The notes: generated by a model from the sequence alone, not told the origin. DNA of 64,000 nt from Arthrobacter oryzae (GCF_030812315.1 NZ_JAUSSM010000006.1:62001-126000); one strand, 5' to 3'. Numbered from the stretch's first letter, positions 25,098 through 33,789 are shown. Translations and numbers: made by a program.

Positions 25098-26297
25098 TTA
25101 TGCCGCAGCGCCGGCAGTGACGTTTTCGAGCACGACGGCAAGGCCCTGGCCGACGCCGATGCAGATGGCGGCGACGCCCCAGCGCTGCCCGGAGGCCTGC
25201 AGGGACCGGGCCAGGGTGCCCAGGATCCGGCCGCCGGAAGCACCCAGCGGGTGGCCCATCGCGATCGCGCCGCCGTGCCGGTTCACAATCGAATGGTCGA
25301 TGCCCCAGGCGTTGACGCACGCCAGGGACTGCGCGGCGAACGCTTCGTTAAGTTCGACGGCGCCCACCTGGTCCCAGCCGATGCCCGCCTTCGCGAGGGC
25401 CTTGTTCGCGGCCTCCACCGGGGCGTAGCCGAAGTACTGGGGGTCGTTGGCGTGCGCGCCGCGCCCGGCGATCCGGGCCAAAGGTTCCATCCCCAGCAGC
25501 CCGGCGGCGTTCTCCGATCCGATCCAGGCCGCGGAGGCGCCGTCGGACAGCGGGGATGCGTTGCCTGCGGTGACGGTGCCGTTCTCGGTCCGGAACACGG
25601 TCTTGAGTCCGGCGAGTTTCTCGGCCGAGGATCCGGCGCGGATGCCCTCGTCCCGGACCAGGTCCGTGCCAGGCACCGGGGTCACCAGGTTGTCGTAGAA
25701 GCCCTCGTCCCACGCCGCGGCGGACAGGTTGTGGGAGTTGGCCGCGAACTCGTCCTGGGCCTCGCGGGTCACGCCGTACTTCCCGGCCAGCCGTTCGGTG
25801 GCCTCGCCCAGGGAGATGGTCCAGTCCGTCGGCATGGCCTTGTTCACCAGCCGCCAGCCCAGCGTGGTGGATGCCAGCGTCATGTCCCCTGCCGGGTAGG
25901 GCTTCTCGGTCTTGGGCAGCACCCACGGCGCGCGGGACATCGACTCGGCCCCGCCGATCAGCATCAGCTCGGCGTCCCCGGCGTTGACCTGGCGCGAGGC
26001 GATGATCGCCGCGTCCAGGGAGGAACCGCAGAGCCGGTTGACCGTGGTGCCCGGGATGGAGACGGGCAAACCCGCCAGCAGGGTGCCCATCCGGGCGATG
26101 TTGCGGTTCTCCTCGCCGGCGCCGTTGGCGTTGCCGAAAACGACCTCGTCGATCCGCTCCACATCGAGCTTCGGGGCGCGCTTGACGATCTCGCCGATCA
26201 CGTGCGCGGCAAGGTCATCCGGGCGGACACCGGCCAGGCCGGAGCCGAACTTCCCAAAAGGCGTGCGAACAGCGTCGTACACAAAAGCCTGATTCAT
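25098..26297 (-). CDS. pcaF: Beta-ketoadipyl-CoA thiolase
   Basis: 399 residues. Cleaves beta-ketoadipyl-CoA with CoA to succinyl-CoA and acetyl-CoA, the last step of the route. Thiolase signatures: the nucleophilic Cys in TTVNRLCGSSLDA (about residue 90), the His in GGAIAMGHPLGASGGRI and the second Cys in AAICIGVGQG. The first 200 residues include IDEVVFGNANGAGEENRN, as in PcaF. The symbol depends on context, since acetyl-CoA acetyltransferases are close relatives; flanking pcaI and pcaC support it. Confidence 0.93.
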   Translation of the reverse strand: MNQAFVYDAVRTPFGKFGSGLAGVRPDDLAAHVIGEIVKRAPKLDVERIDEVVFGNANGAGEENRNIARMGTLLAGLPVSIPGTTVNRLCGSSLDAAIIASRQVNAGDAELMLIGGAESMSRAPWVLPKTEKPYPAGDMTLASTTLGWRLVNKAMPTDWTISLGEATERLAGKYGVTREAQDEFAANSHNLSAAAWDEGFYDNLVTPVPGTDLVRDEGIRAGSSAEKLAGLKTVFRTENGTVTAGNASPLSDGASAAWIGSENAAGLLGMEPLARIAGRGAHANDPQYFGYAPVEAANKALAKAGIGWDQVGAVELNEAFAAQSLACVNAWGIDHSIVNRHGGAIAMGHPLGASGGRILGTLARSLQASGQRWGVAAICIGVGQGLAVVLENVTAGAAA

Positions 26298-26368
26298 AAT
26301 GCTCCTCTGATTCTGTCTGGGCTAAAAGCTTCGGGAAAACGCGGGGATCCAACGGTCCCAACTAGGTC

Positions 26369-26410
26369 GCAGTTAACGTCGTCATTCGCGCGAATGACGA
26401 CGTTAACTGC
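26369..26410. repeat. 42-base perfect palindrome, pcaC-pcaF gap
   Basis: Positions 26369-26389 and 26390-26410 are exact reverse complements with no loop; each arm contains AGTTAACGTCGTCATTCG. Outside it the flanks CAACTAG (from 26359) and CTAGTTG (to 26420) pair again after a 3-base mismatch. The outer arm includes the pcaC stop codon. As RNA it forms a very stable hairpin between the two halves of the pca run, without a clear T-run. Confidence 0.9.
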
Positions 26411-26413
26411 TAG

Positions 26414-26923
26414 CTAGTTGGGCGGGGTGGCTGCGTCCGGCGCTGCGCTGTCCATTGCTGCGTGGTCCATTGCTGCGTGGTCCATTTCATGGAAGACCTG
26501 TTGCGCCGTCTTGAATGCAGTGTTGGCGGAGGGAACCCCGCAGTAAATGGCGGTCTGGAGCAGGATTTCCTTGATTTCGTCCCTGCTCAGGCCGTTGGTG
26601 ATGGCGGCGCGGATGTGCATCGCCAGTTCTTCCCAGTGCCCGTGGGCCACCATGGCGGTAATGGTGACGGCCGAGCGCATCTGCCGCGTCAGGCCCGGGC
26701 GGGTCCAGATGCCGCCCCAGGCGATGCGCGTGATCATGTCCTGGAAGTCGTCGGTGAAGGCGTCCTTGTTCGCGTTGGCACGGTCCACGTGCGCAGAGCC
26801 GAGCACTTCGCGGCGGACCACCATCCCGCCGTCGTAAATCTCCCGGCTGGTGGCATCCGGCTGGACTACGCCGTTGCGTTCCGCGCCGGAGGTTTCCGCG
26901 CCGAATGATTCGGGGCCGGTCAC
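26414..26923 (-). CDS. pcaC: 4-carboxymuconolactone decarboxylase
   Basis: About 169 residues. Decarboxylates gamma-carboxymuconolactone to beta-ketoadipate enol-lactone. The CMD domain shows ITRIAWGGIWTRPGLTRQMR, AVTITAMVAHGHWEELAMHI and ILLQTAIYCGVPSANTAFKT with the expected His and Cys. GTG at 26923 lies six bases after GGAGG and overlaps the pcaD stop as GTGA; the longer TTG reading from 26950 is not needed. Separate from pcaD here, whereas many actinobacteria carry a pcaL fusion. The C-terminal tail repeats MDHAAMD. Confidence 0.93.
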   Translation of the reverse strand: MTGPESFGAETSGAERNGVVQPDATSREIYDGGMVVRREVLGSAHVDRANANKDAFTDDFQDMITRIAWGGIWTRPGLTRQMRSAVTITAMVAHGHWEELAMHIRAAITNGLSRDEIKEILLQTAIYCGVPSANTAFKTAQQVFHEMDHAAMDHAAMDSAAPDAATPPN

Positions 26924-27738
26924 TTCGATCCTCCGCGGGCTTCGCTCCAAGTGATGAGGCCCTTCAGCAGTTCGGCAACGTGGGCGGGCGCTTCGGCCGG
27001 GGCCAGATGCGCCACGCCCTCCAGCGTCACGGCACTTGCGGTGCCTCCGCCGGCAGTGATGCCCTTCGCCACTTCTGCGGCGAACGACGGCGGCGCGACG
27101 GCGTCCTCCGCACCGGCCACCGCCTGGGTGGGGACGCGGATGCTGCCGAGTTCGTCGCGGACGTCGAAGCCGGCCAGGGCCTCGCAGCAGAAGGCGTAGC
27201 TGAACCGGTCGGCGTCGCGCAGGGAGTGCAGCAGGCGGCTGCTGAGCTCGGGCTCGCGCTCCATGAATCCGGGCGCGAACCAGCGCTGTGCGGAGCCCTG
27301 GATCATTACCGGGGTGCCCTGGCTGCGGACGGTTTCGGCGCGTTCCAGCCAGCCTTCGGGCGTGCCCAGTTTAGCCCCGGAGCACTGCACGGAGAGGCTC
27401 TTGAGGCGTTCGCCGTGCTTGATGCCCAGCTGCAGCCCGGTGGCCCCGCCAAGGGACACTCCGGCGTAGTGGAACCTCTCGCCCGGAACGATCGAATCAA
27501 CCAGTTCGACGACGGCGTCAGCCAGTTCCGCGACGTCGAACGTTTCCGTCGCCGCCGGCGAGACGCCGTGGCCGGGCAGGTCCCAGGCGATGACGTCGAA
27601 GTCGTCGCCGAGCAGGCCGCCGGCCTGTGTCCACAACACTGAGGACGTGCCCAATGACGGCCCCACCACCAGCAGGGGCTTGTCCCCCAGCGGGCGCTGG
27701 GGGGAGAGCAGTACGGCCTTGACTGTTGGTCTAGCCAC
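26920..27738 (-). CDS. pcaD: 3-oxoadipate enol-lactonase
   Basis: 272 residues, alpha/beta hydrolase fold. Opens beta-ketoadipate enol-lactone to beta-ketoadipate. The oxyanion region is LLVVGPSLGTSSVLWT, the nucleophile Ser lies in AGVSLGGATG (about residue 100), the Asp near AGAEDAVAPP and the His in GVAHLAPAEAP. GTG at 27738 follows GGAG by 6 bases; the same frame is open far upstream but there overlaps pcaB. Overlaps pcaB by 8 bases and pcaC by 4, so the three are translationally linked. Confidence 0.93.
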   Translation of the reverse strand: MARPTVKAVLLSPQRPLGDKPLLVVGPSLGTSSVLWTQAGGLLGDDFDVIAWDLPGHGVSPAATETFDVAELADAVVELVDSIVPGERFHYAGVSLGGATGLQLGIKHGERLKSLSVQCSGAKLGTPEGWLERAETVRSQGTPVMIQGSAQRWFAPGFMEREPELSSRLLHSLRDADRFSYAFCCEALAGFDVRDELGSIRVPTQAVAGAEDAVAPPSFAAEVAKGITAGGGTASAVTLEGVAHLAPAEAPAHVAELLKGLITWSEARGGSK

Positions 27739-29305
27739 GGGATACTCCGTTCGGATCTGTTCGGGTTGGGATGTCTTGGATGGGGTCGGTCCGTGGCGGG
27801 CCGCTGCTTCCGGCGAAGTCGGGGAAGGCCGCCAGGATGCGACGGGCGATTTCGGCGGCTTGCCCCAGGTAGCTGGCCGGGTCCAGGAGCTCTTCAAGCC
27901 GGTCGTCCGGAAGGACGCTGGCCGGCACGGCTTCACGCACCAGGCGGCGGTAGGTTCCGGCCTGTTCCGCGGCCGGAACCTCGAGCGTCCGGTCCACCAC
28001 GGACTGGAGCAGCTGCTTGCCGTTCCGGCCGGCGGCGGCACCGGCGTCCTCCCCTGCCGGCAGGGCGTCGAGCAGCGGCGCCACTGCGGCCGAGACTCCC
28101 TCGCTGAGCAGCAGCGGCCCGGACAGGTCCAGGTTGCGGCGCATGGCGTCCGGGAAGATCTGCAGGCCTTCGGCGAGCTCCCGCAGGTGGCCGGCGGAGC
28201 CGAGCGCCAGGCGGAGCAGCTGCCGGAAGGCCGGCCATTCGCTGTGCCATGCGCCGTCGGGCCGTTCATCGTTGAAGTTGGCCGCCGCAAGGTGCAGCTG
28301 CGCGGCCAGGTAGGGGGCCTGGAGTGCCGCACTGCGGACCAGGACCGACAGTACGGGGTTCTGCTTCTGCGGCATGGCCGAGGAAACTCCCCGCCCGGCA
28401 GCCCGCGGTTCGGCGAGCTCAGCAACCTCCGGGCGGCTGAGGAACAGCACATCGGAGGCGATCTTGCCCAGCGCATCCGTCACGCCGGTCAGGGCGTCCC
28501 CCAGCGACGTGACGGCGAGCCGGTTGGTGTGCCACGGCCCGGGCGTCGCCGCCAGGCCCAGGTGCGCGGCCAGGTTGCCCGAGAGGTCGAAGGGCGTCTC
28601 CACGGAATCCCTGGTCAGCACTGTTCCGGCGGCAAGCGTTCCCGCGGCGCCGCCGGTCTGCAGCGGCAGCTCGACGGCCTCGAGGCGCCGTGCGGCAGCA
28701 GCCAGGCCGTGGAACCACTGCGCCGCCTTCAGGCCGAAGGTGAACGGCAGGGAATGCTGCGTCAGGCTCCTACCCACGCAAAGGGTGTCCGCATGCTGTT
28801 CCGCCAGGCCGGCCAGCGCCGTCGTAATTCCGCGAAGGTCAGTCAGGAGCACAGAAACGGCGTCGCGGGCCAGCAGCATCAGGGCGGAGTCCAGCACGTC
28901 CTGGCTGGTCAGCGAGGTGTGCACAGCACGCACGGCACCCACGTGCTCTGTGTCCAGCGCCTTGACTTCGTTCCGGAGGTCGGCCAGCAGCGGGATGACC
29001 GGGTTGGCGCCGCCCTGCGCGCGGACGGCAATGCCGGCCACGTCATAGCGGTCCGCCTCCGCGGCGGAAGCCACGACGGCGGCGGAGCCGGCCGGCGCGA
29101 GGCCGGCCTTTTCCAGCACCGATGCCCAACCGGCCTCGACGGAGAGAATTGCCGCGAGCACCGCCCGGTCCCCCGTTAGCGCCGCCACGGCGGGCGACGC
29201 CGACACCGGACTAAGAAGCCCGATGTCGCCGTCCATGCCCCTTGCGGCATATTCGCCTGCCGCGCCTACTGCGCTGTCCACGCTGGCTGCTCCGGAAGTG
29301 TTCAC
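27731..29305 (-). CDS. pcaB: 3-carboxy-cis,cis-muconate cycloisomerase
   Basis: About 524 residues of the fumarase/aspartase superfamily. Converts beta-carboxymuconate to gamma-carboxymuconolactone. The family signature loop is GVSSAMPQKQNPV, and HTSLTSQDVLDSALML and SLTQHSLPFTFG match earlier conserved regions. The GTG at 29305 overlaps the pcaG stop (GTGA). The final 120 residues resemble the C-terminal extension of long bacterial PcaB. Cytoplasmic; likely a tetramer by family. Confidence 0.92.
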   Translation of the reverse strand: MNTSGAASVDSAVGAAGEYAARGMDGDIGLLSPVSASPAVAALTGDRAVLAAILSVEAGWASVLEKAGLAPAGSAAVVASAAEADRYDVAGIAVRAQGGANPVIPLLADLRNEVKALDTEHVGAVRAVHTSLTSQDVLDSALMLLARDAVSVLLTDLRGITTALAGLAEQHADTLCVGRSLTQHSLPFTFGLKAAQWFHGLAAAARRLEAVELPLQTGGAAGTLAAGTVLTRDSVETPFDLSGNLAAHLGLAATPGPWHTNRLAVTSLGDALTGVTDALGKIASDVLFLSRPEVAELAEPRAAGRGVSSAMPQKQNPVLSVLVRSAALQAPYLAAQLHLAAANFNDERPDGAWHSEWPAFRQLLRLALGSAGHLRELAEGLQIFPDAMRRNLDLSGPLLLSEGVSAAVAPLLDALPAGEDAGAAAGRNGKQLLQSVVDRTLEVPAAEQAGTYRRLVREAVPASVLPDDRLEELLDPASYLGQAAEIARRILAAFPDFAGSSGPPRTDPIQDIPTRTDPNGVSRG

Positions 29306-29928
29306 TCTGCGGCGCCCCCGGCAGCCGTACCCTCGAAGGCAGGTCCGCCCTCGAAGTCGAGGAACACGGTTTCGCCCTCGCCCTGCAGCCGGATGTCCCA
29401 CGTGAGACCGCCGTCGGCGTCACGGCGCGCGATCAGCGTATGGCGGCGTTCAGGATCCAGCGAGGACAGCAGCGGATCGGCCGCCAGCGCTTCCTCGTTC
29501 TCGGGCAGGTACACGCGGGTGAAGAGGCGGTTCATCAGGCCGCGGGCAAACACGGCCACGGAGATGAACGCCGCTGCACCGGGCCTGGTGGGCCCGGGGT
29601 TCACGGTGGTGAAGGTGTACACGCCGCTGTTGCCGACGGAGCTCCGGCCGAAGCCGGTGAAAGTGTAGCCGTCGCGGACCAGCGAGCCGGTCCGGTGCAC
29701 AATGTTGCCTTCGGAATCCGGCTGCCAGATCTCCAGGATCGCGTCCGGGATGGGGTGGCCGGCGCCGTCGTATACGGTGCCCTGCAGCCGGATGGAGCCG
29801 GGCGATCCCGGGGCGAGCAGTTCGCGGTCCTTCTCGTATGGCAGGGCGTAGCCGTAGAAGGGGCCTACGGTCTGGCCAGGTGTGGGAGTCAGCTTGGTGG
29901 TTGGGCTCACGTTTTTACTCGTCTCCAT
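29302..29928 (-). CDS. pcaG: Protocatechuate 3,4-dioxygenase, alpha subunit
   Basis: 208 residues. Partner of PcaH in the intradiol enzyme that opens protocatechuate between the hydroxyls. PGQTVGPFYGYALPY near the N-terminus and DAILEIWQPDSEGNIVHRTG are alpha-subunit strings; the alpha chain lacks the iron ligand set of the beta chain. The start ATG is inside the end of pcaH, giving a 14-base overlap; a GTG a few codons on is also possible. FLDFEGGPAFEGTAAGGAAE forms the C-terminus. Confidence 0.94.
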   Translation of the reverse strand: METSKNVSPTTKLTPTPGQTVGPFYGYALPYEKDRELLAPGSPGSIRLQGTVYDGAGHPIPDAILEIWQPDSEGNIVHRTGSLVRDGYTFTGFGRSSVGNSGVYTFTTVNPGPTRPGAAAFISVAVFARGLMNRLFTRVYLPENEEALAADPLLSSLDPERRHTLIARRDADGGLTWDIRLQGEGETVFLDFEGGPAFEGTAAGGAAE

Positions 29929-30835
29929 CTGCGCCGAACGCTTCGTTTTCGGTCCAGGTCCGCTTGGAGCCCGTCAGGACAATGTCCCACTTGTAGCCCA
30001 GTGCCCATTCAGGCTGGGTGAGGTCGTGGTCGTAGCTCGCCACCAGGCGGTCACGGGCATCCTGGTCCACGATCGACTGGTAGATCGGGTCCAGCGGGAA
30101 CAGCTGGTCACCCGGGAAGTACATCTGGGTGACAATGCGCTGGGTGAACTCCTGGCCGAACAGCGAGAAGTGGATGTGCGCCGGGCGCCACGCGTTGAGG
30201 TGGTTCTTCCAGGGGTAGGCGCCAGGCTTGATGGTGGTGAAGCTGTACGAGCCGTCGGCCCCGGTGATGCAGCGGCCCACGCCCGTGAAGTTGGGGTCAA
30301 GCGGCGCCGGGTGCTGGTCCCGCTTGTGGATATAGCGGCCGGAAGAGTTGGCCTGCCAGATCTCCACCAGCTGGCCGGCGACGGGACGGCCGTCGCCGTC
30401 GAGCACTCGGCCGGCGACGAGGATGCGTTCGCCCTGGGGTTCACCGTTGTGCTGGATGGTGAGGTCGGATTCCAGTGCATGCACGTCCTGGTGCCCGAAG
30501 GCCGGCGAGTACAGCTCGATGGTTTCCGGATCGGCGTGGTGCAGGCTCTTGGTGGGGTGGCGGAGGATGCTGCTGCGGTACGGCGCGTAGTCCAGCCGCG
30601 GCTGGGTTTCCGGCGCTTTCCCGTTCTTCAGGGCCGCGGCGTATGTGTCCCCGATTGCCTTGATCTCCGCACTGAGGTCCTGCTGGGTTTCCACGGCAGC
30701 CTTCGGCTGGGCCTGAGGCGCAGCCTCCGGTGCAGCCTGCGGCGCCGTCCCGGGTGCGGCCTGGGGTGCCGGATCCGACACATCTTCGGTGATCGGATCA
30801 GCGTTGAATGTTTCAAGGTTGATTTCTTCAGGCAC
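29915..30835 (-). CDS. pcaH: Protocatechuate 3,4-dioxygenase, beta subunit, with N-terminal extension
   Basis: 306 residues. Iron-carrying subunit of the ring-cleaving dioxygenase. Likely Fe(III) ligands are the Tyr in SSGRYIHKRDQ, the Tyr in GAYPWKNHLNAW and the two His in RPAHIHFSLFG. Typical beta chains are near 240 residues; here about 80 extra residues precede LDYAPYRSSIL. They include an Ala/Pro/Gln tract (APQAAPGTAPQAAPEAAPQA) and a short helix. GTG at 30835 follows AAAGGAGG, so the extension is likely translated. 45 bases downstream of qsuB. Confidence 0.94.
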   Translation of the reverse strand: MPEEINLETFNADPITEDVSDPAPQAAPGTAPQAAPEAAPQAQPKAAVETQQDLSAEIKAIGDTYAAALKNGKAPETQPRLDYAPYRSSILRHPTKSLHHADPETIELYSPAFGHQDVHALESDLTIQHNGEPQGERILVAGRVLDGDGRPVAGQLVEIWQANSSGRYIHKRDQHPAPLDPNFTGVGRCITGADGSYSFTTIKPGAYPWKNHLNAWRPAHIHFSLFGQEFTQRIVTQMYFPGDQLFPLDPIYQSIVDQDARDRLVASYDHDLTQPEWALGYKWDIVLTGSKRTWTENEAFGADGDE

Positions 30836-30880
30836 GGCAGCCTCCTTTCGGTTGATGGTGTTGAGGGTTGAGAGTTCGGT

Positions 30881-32908
30881 TCAGGTGATGCGCTTCAGCC
30901 GGTGCAGGTGGTCGTACTGGACGGCGTGCCGCACCGGGGCGTTGGGGGCGCCGTAACCGTCATAGCCGCCGCGGCGTTCCACCATTTCGAAGAACACGCT
31001 GCCGACTGTGGCGGTGTAGAAGTGCAGGAATTCGCCGTCGGCGTCCCGGTCGTACAGGAGGTTCAGTTCCCGGAGGGTGGCCAGGAATGCAGGGTCCAGG
31101 TCGAAGCGGGCGTCCAGGTCCTCGTAGTAGTTCGCGGGGATCTGCAGGAAGTCCAGGCCCCGGTCGCGGGCGGCCCGGGCGGTGGCCACAAGGTCGTCCA
31201 CGGCGAAGGCGATGTGCTCCTGGTAAGTCTTCCGGTGGGCGGTACCGGCATCCGCGCCGTCCTGCTGGATCACGGGGGCCAGGTTCAGCACCAGGCGCAC
31301 GGCACGGTCTGCAGTGAGCATCACCTGGGAGCGGACCAGTCCGCTGGGGCTGGGCACCTCCGCGAACGGCTGCGGCTCAAGGGCCAGGGCGCTGGTGTAG
31401 AACAGCACTGCTTCGTCAAAGTGCTGCCACGGCTGGGCGAGGTTCACGTGGTCAATCACGGCGTTGCGCGCGCCGGGGGCAGGGACTGCGAGCCCTTTGC
31501 CTGACCCGGGGTGCTCACGTAAGTCGCTGTGCTCAGCGAATTCACCGATCTCGCCGAATTCACCGATCCAGGCGGCGGTGCCGTCAGGGTTGCCCTGGCA
31601 GAGGAAGATCTCGGTGGAATCCGGTGCCGCGAAGCCCTGGAACACTTCCTCATTGGCCTGGCTCTTGCGCGGCACGGCGGGTGCCTTGAGCTGCCGGGCG
31701 CGGGCTGCGGCAATCACCGGCGAATCGACGTCGAAGCCGAGTGCCGCGATGGCGGGCGCGGAACCGACGCTGCCCGAAGCAGCTGCTGACGCGCCGCCTG
31801 CCGCATACGGCGCGTCCGGATCCTGCTCGTTGATGATCACGCGTGCGTGGCCCATGGTCCACAGTTGCACGTCCTTGGTGCGGTGTCTGCCGTTGAATTC
31901 GAATCCCAGCTGGCCCAGGAGCTTCTCGAGGCCGGCGGTGTCCGCGGCTTTCACCTCGGCAAAGTTGAAGCCTGCCGGTTCGGCCACCTGCGGGAGGGTG
32001 GCCAGTTCCATCGGATAACGACGGCGGGCAGGGGCCGCAGGCCCACTAACAACAGCGCCGTTGGCAGCGGCACCCGCCGGGGCGTTGGCGTCCAGCCACT
32101 TGGCGCTCTGTTCCTCGAGCCAGATCAGCGACCGCATGGCGTCCACGGCCGTGCGTTCGACGTCGGACTGCCGGAAGACGTCGTTGAAGACCTCCAGCGA
32201 GACCGGGCCGGCGTACCCGGCGCGGACCACGTGGCCCATGAATTTGGCGAGCTCGAACTGGCCCTCGCCCGGGAAGACCCGGTAGTGCCGGCTCCAGGAC
32301 AGGACATCCATGGACAGTTTGGGGGCGTCGGCCACCTGGACGAAGAAGATCTTGTCCGCGTCGAAGGCCTCAATGGGCGCCGTGTCCCAGTCGCGGGAAA
32401 GGATGTGGAAGGAATCGAGGCAGGTGCCCAGGTTGGGGTGGCCCACGGTACCGACCAGGCGGTGGGCGTGCTCGTAATCGTTGACGTACTTGCCCCAGGC
32501 CAGCGCCTCGTAGGCAACCTTGACACCGTGGTCACCGGCGAGGTCGGCCAGCCGGGACAGCTGCTCGGCCCGCAGGGAATCGTCGTCAATGGTCGCGGTG
32601 CCCACGTTGGAGCAGACCAGGATGGTGTCCATGCCCAGGCGGGACATCAGCCTGAACTTGGCCTCCGCCCGGCGGAGGTTGGCGGCGAGGAGGTCATCGG
32701 GAACGCTGTCGAAGTCCCGGAACGGCTGGTAGAGGTCCAGGGTCAGGCCCAGGTCCGCGGCCATTTTCCGGACGTCCTCCGGGCTAAGGGAGGACGTGAC
32801 GAGGTCCTGCTCGAAGATTTCGATACCGTCGAAGCCGGCGATTGCGCACGCCTGCATTTTTTCCTTCAGGGTGCCGGACAGGCACACTGTGGCGATCCCG
32901 GTACGCAT
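30881..32908 (-). CDS. qsuB: 3-dehydroshikimate dehydratase fused to HPPD-like dioxygenase domain
   Basis: 675 residues, two domains. Residues 1 to about 275 form a sugar-isomerase-like TIM barrel (TGIATVCLSGTLKEKMQACA, YEALAWGKYVNDYEHAHRLV, LGTCLDSFHILSRDWD, PVSLEVFNDVFRQSD) that dehydrates 3-dehydroshikimate to protocatechuate. From about 330 on lies a 4-hydroxyphenylpyruvate-dioxygenase-like part with an intact His-His-Glu set: DHVNLAQP, EHIAFAVDDL and FFEMVERRGGY. The architecture equals QsuB of Corynebacterium, whose C-terminal domain has no settled reaction. A Gly/Ala/Ser-rich stretch at about 370-390 separates sub-regions. It starts one base into the stop of the dehydrogenase gene (TGATG). 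Confidence 0.9.
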   Translation of the reverse strand: MRTGIATVCLSGTLKEKMQACAIAGFDGIEIFEQDLVTSSLSPEDVRKMAADLGLTLDLYQPFRDFDSVPDDLLAANLRRAEAKFRLMSRLGMDTILVCSNVGTATIDDDSLRAEQLSRLADLAGDHGVKVAYEALAWGKYVNDYEHAHRLVGTVGHPNLGTCLDSFHILSRDWDTAPIEAFDADKIFFVQVADAPKLSMDVLSWSRHYRVFPGEGQFELAKFMGHVVRAGYAGPVSLEVFNDVFRQSDVERTAVDAMRSLIWLEEQSAKWLDANAPAGAAANGAVVSGPAAPARRRYPMELATLPQVAEPAGFNFAEVKAADTAGLEKLLGQLGFEFNGRHRTKDVQLWTMGHARVIINEQDPDAPYAAGGASAAASGSVGSAPAIAALGFDVDSPVIAAARARQLKAPAVPRKSQANEEVFQGFAAPDSTEIFLCQGNPDGTAAWIGEFGEIGEFAEHSDLREHPGSGKGLAVPAPGARNAVIDHVNLAQPWQHFDEAVLFYTSALALEPQPFAEVPSPSGLVRSQVMLTADRAVRLVLNLAPVIQQDGADAGTAHRKTYQEHIAFAVDDLVATARAARDRGLDFLQIPANYYEDLDARFDLDPAFLATLRELNLLYDRDADGEFLHFYTATVGSVFFEMVERRGGYDGYGAPNAPVRHAVQYDHLHRLKRIT

Positions 32909-33789
32909 CAGGCAGCCACCTCTTCCGCGGCCACGAGTTCCAGGAAGTGGGAGCGCATGCGGTCCGCGTCGGCTTCCAGGCCGGTGAAGATCCTGAACGC
33001 GTCCGCCGCCTGGCCCACGGCCATGCGGCCGCCGTCCAGCACTTCGCAGCCCTTGGCGCGGGCTTCGCGGACCAGTTCGGTTTCGATCGGGCGGTAGACG
33101 ATGTCCGCCACCCAGTGCCGGGATTCAAGCAGGGACAGCTCCAGCGGGACGCCAGGGTGGGCGGCCATGCCCACGGGGGTGCAGTGCACTAAACCGTCGG
33201 CGAGGGGCATCAGCTGCGGCAGCTCCGCCGTCGTGCTGGCCGCGACGGTGCTGTCCGGGAAGAACCCGGCCAGTTCAGTGGCGCGAGCGGCGCAGCGGGC
33301 AGCGTCCGTGTCCACGAGGTCAAGGTGGCGAACGCCCGCGGTGAGCAGGGCATACGCGACCGCGGATCCGGCGCCGCCGGCACCCAACTGGACCACGCGG
33401 TCAAGCTTTGCGCCAGGAAGGCCGGCGGCGAGAGCCGCCGCGAAGCCGGAGAAGTCGGTGTTGTGGCCGATGAACCGTCCGTCCCGGATGATCACCGTGT
33501 TGACGGCGCCGAGGCGGCCCGCGTCCGGCGAGATTTCATCGAGGTAGTCCAGGACCAGTTGCTTGCACGGATGCGTGATGTTCAGTCCGTTAAAGCCGAG
33601 GCGGTGCGCGCTCTGCAGGAGCTCGCCCACGGATGCACCGGGCAGGCCCAGCTCCAGAAGGTCGATGGGGCGGTAGAGGTACCGGAGGCCCTGCACGTCG
33701 CCTTCGCGCTCGTGCATGTGGGGCGTGAGCGACGGCATAACGCCATCGCCTACGAGGCCCACCAGAAAGGACTCTGCTCGATTGCTCAT
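32908..33789 (-). CDS. qsuD: Quinate/shikimate dehydrogenase (catabolic, likely NAD-dependent)
   Basis: 293 residues. Oxidises shikimate to 3-dehydroshikimate and possibly quinate to dehydroquinate. GLNITHPCKQLVLDYLDE carries the catalytic Lys, IGHNTDFSGF the substrate Asp, and VVQLGAGGAGSAVAYAL the dinucleotide loop. After the second strand the sequence is DLVDTDAARC, an Asp at the position that favours NAD, where biosynthetic NADP-linked AroE has an NRT-type motif. The ATG at 33789 is 8 bases after AAAGGAG. First gene of the catabolic run. The symbol is by analogy with Corynebacterium. Confidence 0.88.
   Translation of the reverse strand: MSNRAESFLVGLVGDGVMPSLTPHMHEREGDVQGLRYLYRPIDLLELGLPGASVGELLQSAHRLGFNGLNITHPCKQLVLDYLDEISPDAGRLGAVNTVIIRDGRFIGHNTDFSGFAAALAAGLPGAKLDRVVQLGAGGAGSAVAYALLTAGVRHLDLVDTDAARCAARATELAGFFPDSTVAASTTAELPQLMPLADGLVHCTPVGMAAHPGVPLELSLLESRHWVADIVYRPIETELVREARAKGCEVLDGGRMAVGQAADAFRIFTGLEADADRMRSHFLELVAAEEVAA

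Noticed and set aside
27739..28476. Extension of the pcaD frame upstream of 27738
   Set aside because: It lies wholly within pcaB in another frame; GTG with GGAG at 27738 matches the known PcaD N-terminus.
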